A stretch of 64,000 nt of DNA from Adhaeribacter swui (lineage in GTDB: Bacteria > Bacteroidota > Bacteroidia > Cytophagales > Hymenobacteraceae), in assembly GCF_014217805.1 (NCBI RefSeq), contig NZ_CP055156.1, positions 1,426,001 through 1,490,000 of the forward strand, written 5' to 3'. The notes beneath the pieces are model-generated. The model was not told the DNA's origin. It worked only from the letters and a program-made list of their open reading frames with translations, and made no database searches. The position numbers were made by a program, and so were the translations under genes. Position 1 is the stretch's first letter, and each line of letters opens with the position of its first letter. Positions 7,436 to 14,874 of the stretch are shown piece after piece.

Positions 7436-7672
7436 ATGCCAACTATTTTAAAAACCTATGGCTTGCGCTTTTTCTTTTTCAGCAACGAAGCCACAGAACC
7501 AGCTCATATTCATATAGAAAAAAACAACGCCTACGCCAAGTACTACCTGGCGCCAGTAGAACATGCTACCTCTTTTGCCTTTAATGCGAACGAACTAAGT
7601 CATATTCGCAACCTGGTACAACAGCATCAATCTTTATTTTTAACTAAGTGGAATGAATTTAGCAGCAAGTAA
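7436..7672 (+). CDS. DUF4160 domain protein
   Basis: I chose the ATG at 7436 (MPTILKTYGLRFFFFSNEA), which matches the start of DUF4160 proteins. It gives 78 residues with the hallmark EPAHIHIEK and AKYYLAP segments. DUF4160 proteins are small and usually paired with DUF2442. Here the DUF2442 gene starts 20 bases before this one stops, so translation is probably coupled. A toxin-antitoxin role has been suggested for such pairs but is unproven. Confidence 0.85.
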   Translation: MPTILKTYGLRFFFFSNEATEPAHIHIEKNNAYAKYYLAPVEHATSFAFNANELSHIRNLVQQHQSLFLTKWNEFSSK

Positions 7673-7889
7673 AAAGATAACCGTTACCGTTAACCAGGTT
7701 TGGTTCGCCCAAGATAAATTATACGTTTTGCTCAACGATGGCCGTGAGTTAGGTATTCCGCTGGAATGGTTTCCGAAGCTAAGTACCTGCTCCGACGAGG
7801 AACGCGCTAAATGGCGATTGATCGGTAACGGCATTGGTATTGCCTGGGAAAGTTTAGACGAAGATTTATCGGTTGCGGCTTTGTTGTAA
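7653..7889 (+). CDS. DUF2442 domain protein
   Basis: The 78-residue protein carries the DUF2442 pattern: VTVNQVWFAQDKLYVLLNDGRELGIPLEWFPKL, then SDEERAKWRLIGNGIGIAWESLDEDLSVAALL. It overlaps the DUF4160 gene by 20 bases. It is full length for the family. It could serve as the antitoxin or DNA-binding partner, but the sequence itself does not decide this. Confidence 0.88.
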   Translation: MNLAASKKITVTVNQVWFAQDKLYVLLNDGRELGIPLEWFPKLSTCSDEERAKWRLIGNGIGIAWESLDEDLSVAALL

Positions 7890-7962
7890 GTTCTCGCAAT
7901 GATGAAAATTTAAAAAATTCAAATTTTCACCATTACTCCTTATTTCCAAAATAGTATTAAGG

Positions 7963-8862
7963 TTAGCGGGTAGGTTTTTGCCCGAAAGGCACTGTTAAAC
8001 CCAGAAAAGGAATAGCAATAAATGTATCTATCTCGGAACCCGTCGGAAGAACTAAACCAAAGTCCAGACCTACTTTTTTAATTATTCGCCGGCCACCACA
8101 AGTTATTAGCCCAATAGAACCATCAGCACTACCAATTAAGTAATTTTCCGTTAACAGATAACCCCGATTTCCGGTTCGCAACATGCCGCTTAAGGTAAAA
8201 GTAGGCGTACGCGCCCAATCGCCGCCCGCATACCCGTAGCCTAATCCTAAACTAATATTTTTATCGCGGGAGCCCAAGGTAGTAATACCGTACACAATAC
8301 CAAACCCGGCAGATTCTTCGCCCATTACCGTACCTACTAATGCTCCGGCGCCCACATTAAACTTATCTTTCACTACCGGAAAAGAAACTTTGGGTAGCAC
8401 CCAAACCGGCGTAGAGGTACCAAACAGAAACAATGGCACGGTACCTAAACCAATCGAAACATTATCGGTAATTCCTACGCTAATCTGGTTAACCACTACC
8501 ATAATATTTTGGTAATAACCTTCGCCGGCCCGCAATCCGTAGCCGTTTGGCGAAAACAAATACCGGGTACTTTGCGGGTTATCAAACCAATAAGTGCCGT
8601 TTTTTAAATTTTTAGCGTTTACAGTAATCATAGTTTTAATATCTGGTCGCGCAATCCGGATAGTACCCAGTTTTTCGGTTCTTAATTGAATTCCTGTTGA
8701 GTCTTCGATTATAATTTTACCGAAATACTCGTTGCCATCGGATGTTTCAATGCGGTAAAGGCCAGTAGTATCGGTGGCCGTTTGGGCTGAAGCCTGTTTG
8801 GCGGTAAGGCTTAAGAGCAGCACAGCCAAACTTAAGAGTACTATCTTTACATAACAAGCCAT
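7963..8862 (-). CDS. Secreted or outer-membrane protein of unknown function
   Basis: The 299-residue protein has a signal peptide (VLLLSLTAKQASAQ). An N-terminal part (YRIETSDGNEYFGKIIIEDS, LGTIRIARPDIK) looks like a small beta domain. The rest is rich in Gly and aromatic residues with alternating patterns (VSIGLGTVPLFLFG, NISLGLGYGYAGG, FLGLTVPFGQK) suggesting a small beta-barrel. I do not recognise a named family. It stands alone, convergent with the DUF4160/DUF2442 pair. Confidence 0.7.
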   Translation of the reverse strand: MACYVKIVLLSLAVLLLSLTAKQASAQTATDTTGLYRIETSDGNEYFGKIIIEDSTGIQLRTEKLGTIRIARPDIKTMITVNAKNLKNGTYWFDNPQSTRYLFSPNGYGLRAGEGYYQNIMVVVNQISVGITDNVSIGLGTVPLFLFGTSTPVWVLPKVSFPVVKDKFNVGAGALVGTVMGEESAGFGIVYGITTLGSRDKNISLGLGYGYAGGDWARTPTFTLSGMLRTGNRGYLLTENYLIGSADGSIGLITCGGRRIIKKVGLDFGLVLPTGSEIDTFIAIPFLGLTVPFGQKPTR

Positions 8863-9227
8863 GCTTTTTATCCGTTAATTTAAAAATAGATCCGGTTCTT
8901 ATTACTATCAATCTGGGGCGATCAATAACCACAATGCTTGCCGCAAGCGCAACAACTTACCAGCTTAACACTCCATTAATATAGTAAATTTCAAATAAAT
9001 TCAAAAATTCACTCTTGCTTTTGTTGTGATTACAAAATTGCAAATAGCTCATCGGTAAATAATTGTTTATAAACAGGTAAACCATTCATCTCCAGAATAA
9101 AACCTGAAAAATATTCCTTTACGCAGAAGCTATGTAAATCATAAAAATTGCATTTTTGCCAACCACCCGGCCCGAATACCGTTTTATAGGTAAGTTTTTG
9201 ATGTATCATTATTAAGATAACTTAGCT
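8863..9227. other. 365-bp divergent spacer, no gene seen
   Basis: This AT-rich spacer lies between two divergent genes. It presumably holds both promoters; no repeat family member is recognised. Confidence 0.5.
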
Positions 9228-10133
9228 ATGAACAGAAGAGAAGATCAATATCAGCCCAGAAGAGAAGAATACCAGAACGATAATAACCGCCGGGATGATA
9301 GTAATTACCGGGGTGCTTACCGGTTTGATGACCACCGCACCGCCCGCGACGACTACCACCGCTACCCGGATAACGCGAATAATAACCGCAGTCGCGGCCA
9401 AAACTACGCTGATGAGCGCGAAAATCGGGGCCGGGCAGATCAACGCAATACCCAAGGTGGCTCTAATAACTACGGTAACATGGGCAGCTACGGTGGGGCG
9501 CAAGGCTTTGGCTCCTCACGCGCTGGTTACAGTTCGCAACGGCATCCGCAAGACCGCAGCGGCTTTGATGCTACCAGCGGCCATGGGCCACAGGGCTGGC
9601 AAAACGAAAACGGCCGGGGTCAGGCACCCAACCGGCAAATTTATGGGGCTTACCGCGACCAGAACAGCTACGCCAGCAACGAAGGCCCGAATCGCAACGA
9701 TTACCACGACCAGCAACACCGCGGTAACTGGCGCGATTACCAGGACGACCATAACCGCCGCCGCGACGATGATAGCCGCTACGAAATTTACGATTCCGGC
9801 CAAAGTATAAATAACCGGAGCAATTACGGTTACGCCAGCGGCGGTTCCATTAGCCAGCACCCTTACCAACGCACGCACACAGATAACCCGCAGCAACACT
9901 ACGGATCGCGGCAACGGCCGCACTTCCGGCAAGGTTCCGGCAGCGATCAGGAACATAACGTAGGTAACGAGATGGATTACACCAATGTAGTCGGTTCGTT
10001 AAGCGATGGGTACGATGGTTATCGCGGCCCGGCCGAAGAACCCCTTCGGCACTACGACCCGATGAGTGGCCGGGTACGAAACCAAGACAACTCCCGCCGC
10101 AACCATCCGGACGAAAGAGGTTACAATCGGTAA
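9228..10133 (+). CDS. Highly disordered Arg/Asn/Asp/Tyr/Gly-rich protein
   Basis: The 301-residue protein has no signal peptide, no membrane segment and almost no hydrophobic residues. It is built from R, N, D, Y, G, Q, S and H, with recurring short pieces such as RRDD, NRSN, YRG and DDYHR. I expect it to be intrinsically disordered. Composition this rich in Arg and Tyr is typical of RNA-binding or phase-separating proteins, but that is inference. Other-frame ORFs over the gene are compositional shadows. A strong terminator follows 17 bases after the stop, supporting a real transcription unit. Confidence 0.75.
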   Translation: MNRREDQYQPRREEYQNDNNRRDDSNYRGAYRFDDHRTARDDYHRYPDNANNNRSRGQNYADERENRGRADQRNTQGGSNNYGNMGSYGGAQGFGSSRAGYSSQRHPQDRSGFDATSGHGPQGWQNENGRGQAPNRQIYGAYRDQNSYASNEGPNRNDYHDQQHRGNWRDYQDDHNRRRDDDSRYEIYDSGQSINNRSNYGYASGGSISQHPYQRTHTDNPQQHYGSRQRPHFRQGSGSDQEHNVGNEMDYTNVVGSLSDGYDGYRGPAEEPLRHYDPMSGRVRNQDNSRRNHPDERGYNR

Positions 10134-10150
10134 AATTTAGTAAATTTAAA

Positions 10151-10186
10151 AAAAGAGGTTACCAATGTGGTAACCTCTTTTTTATT
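10151..10186 (+). terminator. Intrinsic terminator after the disordered-protein gene
   Basis: The stem AAAAGAGGTTACCA / TGGTAACCTCTTTT with loop ATG is followed by T-rich sequence. Confidence 0.88.
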
Positions 10187-10274
10187 TCTAATACAAGGAT
10201 TAACGATAAACTTTATCACCTTATACTGAAAGTTAAATAACGTGCGTTCGAGATAAGTACTCATTTACATTTTC

Positions 10275-10344
10275 ACTATGGCGCGGAAGTTACTTCCGTG
10301 ACTTACCTAAATACAAGTCACGGAAGTAACTTCCGCGCCATAGT
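10275..10344. repeat. Perfect 30-bp inverted arms containing GGAAGTTACTTCC
   Basis: The arms 10275-10304 and 10315-10344 are exact reverse complements with a 10-base centre. Each arm holds its own palindrome GGAAGTTACTTCC, so the element can fold as one long hairpin or two short ones. It is GC-richer than the spacer around it and REP-like. Confidence 0.8.
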
Positions 10345-10401
10345 TATATCCTTAAAATTACCCTCAATCATGCAATAACACATTCAGCAGAAGCAACAAC
10401 T

Positions 10402-13400
10402 TTACTGATCGAACCGGAAACCGGCACCAAAGGAAAATAATACTGCCTCTTCGCGGGAGTGCTGCAACAGCATCGAAAAAGCAAATCGTTCGGCTACCGG
10501 GGCAATGTAAAACCCGAAACCATACCCATCGTGCCAGCGGCCTTCGCTCTTATTTTGGTACCACACCCGTCCCCGGTCAAAAAAAGCAATACCGCCGTAC
10601 CGGAATGGCAGAAAAGCGCTTTCTACCTCGCCCAAATGGAAGCGCACCTCGCTGTTTACGTACAAGCTGGCATCGCCGGCAAAGCGGTTAATTACGTAGC
10701 CCCGCAAATTCGAGCGCATGCCTAAGGTAGTATATTTATAGTAAGGTAAGTTATCGCCGTAGTTGCGGCCCCCCCCCAACCGTAGCGCTAAGGTTACCGG
10801 CAAATAAACCCGACCAGTAGCGTAATAATCAACAAAACCTTCGGTGAGGCCGTAAGCTTTTGCGTTGTTTTTTAAAGGTTTATAGGTATTATGCCGCACC
10901 AAAATGCGAATGCCACGTTGGGTAAAAATAAGCTTATCGCGTAAGTCTAGCACAAAGTCGGTGTTAATGCCAATGAGTTTTTGCTTGGTGGTATTTACCG
11001 GCGGCAAGGCCACGTTGGGCTCATCTAGAAATGAATTTTCGCGGAAGTTGGTGGTGAGCGTTTCAAACAAGGGCCCGATGCGGAAATAACTTTTTTGAAA
11101 AAACTGCCGCTGCACAAACACCGACGACATCACACCGCCGTAACGTGCTTTGTAAAATTTATCATTGTAGAGCTTCTCATTTTTTTGGGTGTTATTACCC
11201 AAGCCAAAAAAGTCATAGGTCCGGAAATAGCCGCCCAAATCCAGGTACGCGCCTAAATCCCATTGGCCTACTACGTGGCGCCACAAAGTGTTGGTAGTAA
11301 GTTGCAAATTACCAAATTGCGTAGCCCGGGCACCAAAAGAATAAATACTGGCAAAATCTTTTTTCCGGAAATGCTGCCGCTTATACGTTATTCCTAAGGC
11401 TAAACCAAACCCATCGCTTTGATTATAGATGAGGCTGCCGTTGGGACTGTAGGCATTATACACAAACGAAGTCGGGCTAAAAGCATTAATATCTGGCGCA
11501 TCGGAAGTTAAGTTGCGGGCTTCTTTGCCTAGGTCCAGCTTGGTAGCTTTATTATCGTAAACTACGGTGCTTTTACCGTAACTTTTAACCGCCGATACAT
11601 CGCGGATGCTATCCTGACCATCGCCCCCGATAATGCGCACCCGAATGCTGGCTGCCGTTTGCCCGGAAACATCAAACACATCCTGCCCGCCTAAGCCGTA
11701 CAAACGAATCTCGTTGGTTTCTTTTTTAAAAAATATGCGGTTGTAATACGGTTCTCCCTGGGGTAAATTAGTTTCGTCGTTCTTCCGGAATATTTGTACC
11801 CGCACCTGGGCATCGGGCAAGCGCTCAATTTTAAAATATTCGTTTTTGTTGGTGCCTACCACATCTACGTACTGGGCTAATAACTCGTAATACTCTTCCA
11901 GCGCAGCGGGTAAGCGGGACCGGCGGGCTTTTAAGGTTGCCCCAATCTCCTGCCCTTGGGCTTTGGCAATTAATGGTGGTAATTCAGCAATGGCTTTATC
12001 AATTACAGCATCGGTAAAGGTACGCTGTAAATTCTCGGCCAGATTTAACCAATCCTGGCGGGTAAGCGAGGTAAGTAAAAAACGATCCAGGTGGCGGGCG
12101 GCCCAGGTAAGGCTGCGGATGCCCCCAATTTCGGGGTCAAAATTCTGGATATTCGGGATGGCCCATTTGCGGTCGGCTAGCCAGGGAATTACACCATCCC
12201 AGCGGGAAAAAGCATGATCGCGGGCGCGCGGAATGGGGCGGTATACCCACTGCGAATCTGTTTTGTAGCCAGCCCAACGCCAGTTATCGGGTTGGCGGCC
12301 CCAATCGCCAATAAATATATCGAAAGCCCGGGCCTTGCCAAAAGCCTGCGCATCTACGCGGTTGTTGTTATCGCGGTATAATTCCTGGTAAAGTTTAAAG
12401 CTGTTTTTTAAATTAGTGGCTCCGCCAAAACCCGGTGTTTCGCCTTTGGCATCGCCCGGTTGCTCTTCCAGCATTCCAAATAATTCCTGATAATTTTTCC
12501 GGTATGGCCCTAAAACCCGGTCATCGCCCAAAACATATAATTTAGGTTGCGCGTGCAAAATATCCGTTGCATCTAATAAGCTACTCACAATTAAAGCACC
12601 GTAGGGTTGCTCGGTAGGTGTTATTTGCCGCAGCACATCGGTTACTACTGTGTTGCGCAACTCAGGGGGGATGGCGCCAATCGGATCCTTATCCACGGAT
12701 CGGAATACAAACTGCCGACCATCGGCGGCCTGTAGTTGCAAGGCCGTAGTTTGCCGCCCTCCGCTAAATTTAGAAGGCCGTAATTTTTCCGGGGTTCGGC
12801 TTAAATACAACAAGGGCACCTGTACCGGTTGCACCCAGCTTTTCCGATATAAATGGCCGAAAAATTTTAATTTTAAACCTTTGGCGGCGTATTGGGGGCC
12901 GGCAATTACCGTGGCTTTATTGCCGTTGGTAGTAACTTCTTCGGTGGTAATAGGCGCGGGCATTTCCAGTTTAATGCAAGGCCCTACTTGTTTGTTTACC
13001 GGTATCGCTTTGTCTGGGTTAGGGTTGCAAGCTGATTGCAGTAAAGTATAATTAGCAACTTCGGCCGCAGTACCCGATTTAGTAAATTGAAAGAACGTAG
13101 TGGTTACTTTGCCGCTGGCGTAGGTGGTAATTTTGGCAAACCCGGTTTTGACTCGGTTAAACAGGCTTTCTATATTTTTAGCCACATTTCTTTTCTGCGA
13201 AAAACTACCCGAAACAATATGATAGTTATTTTCAAGGGCATTTAGCTGTAAGGAATAATCGTGCGCGGCGGCGTAAATAAGTTGGTCATGTTCCTGAAAT
13301 ACCCGGTTCATGTTGGCGATAAAATTTTGATAACCCGGATTAGCCATGTCGCGGGGAGTGCCCGTATTTTGCCGATACGAAGCGTACAAACTTCCTAAAC

Positions 13401-14136
13401 CCGGTAAAGGCAACCAGGTAAGTGGTTTAAGCCGGGTATCGGCGAACGGAAAAAAATGGCTTTTTACCGGCACATGCCCGCCGTAAAATCCATTAGAAAG
13501 TACCGGGTGATGCCCCACAATAATTATCTGCCGGCCACGGGCATCCGTAATGGCATTTTCTAAAGTTTCTAAAAATTCGGCATCCGATAAAATACCGCAG
13601 TCGGTGTCGGGTTCGGCGGGTTTGCGGTGCGGGTGCATCCACCATTGAGTATTTAAAGCAATCAGCCGAATGGTTTTACCAATATCCCTTATTTCGGGTC
13701 CGGGGCAACCATTGCCCGGTAAAAGTACTTGCGCGTTGGTTTGGTGGGTTTTAATGTATTGCTCCAAACGTCGCACATCTTCCAGGCCTTCTTTACCGGA
13801 GTTATCCCAATCTTTATCGCCGGGTACCAGGTACAGCTTTCCCCGGGTTTTGGTTATTTGCAGCAACTGGTCTATTTTCTGGTTAGCTCCGGCGTTTAAC
13901 CTTTTGCCAATACCCCGGTTAGCTGCAATATCACCCAAATGCACCACGGTAAACGGACTTTTTTCAGCCTGCAAAACCTGCTGAAAAGCCATTAAATGGT
14001 TAGGAGCAATAGCAGCGGTAGCGGTATTGCCTAGTAGGTAAACTACTTGCGCCACCGAATCAAACGCTTGGGCATTTACTTGTTGTAAAGCAATCACCCA
14101 ACTAAGTAATCCTAATAGGAGTAATTTTTTAAACAT
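10402..14136 (-). CDS. Metallophosphatase fused to an outer-membrane beta-barrel
   Basis: I start at the ATG at 14136, which opens a clean signal peptide (MFKKLLLLGLLSWVIA) and leaves a 19-base gap to the gene upstream; 1244 residues. The first 330 residues form a calcineurin-like metallophosphatase (HLGDIAANRG, VPGDKDWDN, GHHPVLSNG are metal-binding motifs). A middle region of about 500 residues has no family I can name. The last 350 or so residues are a surface-antigen/Omp85-like barrel (SNLRGYVINRFAGD, FHLGEVES, AFFDRGRVWY). The whole would sit in the outer membrane with the enzyme part in the periplasm or outside. Such fusions occur in Bacteroidota; substrate unknown. Confidence 0.85.
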   Translation of the reverse strand: MFKKLLLLGLLSWVIALQQVNAQAFDSVAQVVYLLGNTATAAIAPNHLMAFQQVLQAEKSPFTVVHLGDIAANRGIGKRLNAGANQKIDQLLQITKTRGKLYLVPGDKDWDNSGKEGLEDVRRLEQYIKTHQTNAQVLLPGNGCPGPEIRDIGKTIRLIALNTQWWMHPHRKPAEPDTDCGILSDAEFLETLENAITDARGRQIIIVGHHPVLSNGFYGGHVPVKSHFFPFADTRLKPLTWLPLPGLGSLYASYRQNTGTPRDMANPGYQNFIANMNRVFQEHDQLIYAAAHDYSLQLNALENNYHIVSGSFSQKRNVAKNIESLFNRVKTGFAKITTYASGKVTTTFFQFTKSGTAAEVANYTLLQSACNPNPDKAIPVNKQVGPCIKLEMPAPITTEEVTTNGNKATVIAGPQYAAKGLKLKFFGHLYRKSWVQPVQVPLLYLSRTPEKLRPSKFSGGRQTTALQLQAADGRQFVFRSVDKDPIGAIPPELRNTVVTDVLRQITPTEQPYGALIVSSLLDATDILHAQPKLYVLGDDRVLGPYRKNYQELFGMLEEQPGDAKGETPGFGGATNLKNSFKLYQELYRDNNNRVDAQAFGKARAFDIFIGDWGRQPDNWRWAGYKTDSQWVYRPIPRARDHAFSRWDGVIPWLADRKWAIPNIQNFDPEIGGIRSLTWAARHLDRFLLTSLTRQDWLNLAENLQRTFTDAVIDKAIAELPPLIAKAQGQEIGATLKARRSRLPAALEEYYELLAQYVDVVGTNKNEYFKIERLPDAQVRVQIFRKNDETNLPQGEPYYNRIFFKKETNEIRLYGLGGQDVFDVSGQTAASIRVRIIGGDGQDSIRDVSAVKSYGKSTVVYDNKATKLDLGKEARNLTSDAPDINAFSPTSFVYNAYSPNGSLIYNQSDGFGLALGITYKRQHFRKKDFASIYSFGARATQFGNLQLTTNTLWRHVVGQWDLGAYLDLGGYFRTYDFFGLGNNTQKNEKLYNDKFYKARYGGVMSSVFVQRQFFQKSYFRIGPLFETLTTNFRENSFLDEPNVALPPVNTTKQKLIGINTDFVLDLRDKLIFTQRGIRILVRHNTYKPLKNNAKAYGLTEGFVDYYATGRVYLPVTLALRLGGGRNYGDNLPYYKYTTLGMRSNLRGYVINRFAGDASLYVNSEVRFHLGEVESAFLPFRYGGIAFFDRGRVWYQNKSEGRWHDGYGFGFYIAPVAERFAFSMLLQHSREEAVLFSFGAGFRFDQ

Positions 14137-14155
14137 ATATTTAAAATTCAGCTTC

Positions 14156-14611
14156 TTAACCCTGGGCAACATTATCCTGCCAGGCTCTCACAACAAATTC
14201 CTGTTGCTGCAACTGCACGTAAAAAAGTTCATCAAAACCTTCGGCAAAATCCGGCAACACCAGTTTCTTATAAAAGCTTACTACTCCCACGTCTTTAATC
14301 CGATCTTTACCCTTTCGTAGTTTATTTCGTTCTAAAGCTGCACTTACGCTAGAAGCGAAAAAGTAACCAATTACCCGGTATTTCTTGTCTTTGGCCAGGT
14401 TAATGTATTTTGCTCTTTCTTCCTTAGTGGGGTTTGTATTATCTACTAAAAACTGGGAGTGGGTACCAAGGCATAATTTTAAAAATTGATCTTCTCGCTT
14501 ACGGGTTTTTAATAAATCCATGCTAATGCGCACATGAGAATTAAAAAACCTTTCTTTGTAAAAAAATGATTTCCCCGAAGCCGGAATACCTATAAAAATA
14601 ACTGCCTGCAA
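14156..14611 (-). CDS. Small P-loop kinase, polynucleotide-kinase-like
   Basis: The 151-residue ATP-binding protein has a Walker A motif at residues 8-15 (GIPASGKS) right at the N-terminus, then RISMDLLKTR and VDNTNPTKEERAKYI. The last is typical of the kinase domain of T4-Pnkp-like and zeta-toxin-like AAA_33 proteins. It lacks a phosphatase or ligase domain. The large metallophosphatase-barrel gene follows 19 bases downstream on the same strand, so the two may be co-transcribed. The substrate (nucleic acid end or small molecule) cannot be told from the sequence. Confidence 0.82.
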   Translation of the reverse strand: MQAVIFIGIPASGKSFFYKERFFNSHVRISMDLLKTRKREDQFLKLCLGTHSQFLVDNTNPTKEERAKYINLAKDKKYRVIGYFFASSVSAALERNKLRKGKDRIKDVGVVSFYKKLVLPDFAEGFDELFYVQLQQQEFVVRAWQDNVAQG

Positions 14612-14838
14612 TTTTTTATCTGGTTAGCACTGCTTTAATTCTACGGATTTCACCTGCTTGTTTTCCGGAATTTTTAAAAATTTTAATTTCTCACGAGCAT
14701 TGATAACATGAGATCATCTGGTTTATCCGGAAATTTAAAGCACCAGCAAAAACTCAAATGCCACCTATCTGTTAAGTTTTTGGCAATGCCAAACCAGAAA
14801 AACCTTGGTTCTCGTACTACTCCTACCCACGTACGTAA

Positions 14839-14870
14839 TTTGCATACCTAATAGATACACGATACCTTTA
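14839..14870 (+). promoter_or_regulatory. Candidate Bacteroidota promoter of polA
   Basis: TTTG (14839-14842) and TACCTTTA (14863-14870) are 20 bases apart and resemble the Bacteroidota -33 TTTG and -7 TAnnTTTG elements. The start codon is only 5 bases further, so the transcript would be nearly leaderless. This is a pattern match only. Confidence 0.3.
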
Positions 14871-14874
14871 TAGC

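Noticed and set aside
9295-9956. ORFs in other frames over the disordered-protein gene
   Set aside because: They are Thr/Ala/Val-rich translations of the same repetitive codons and lack start context.
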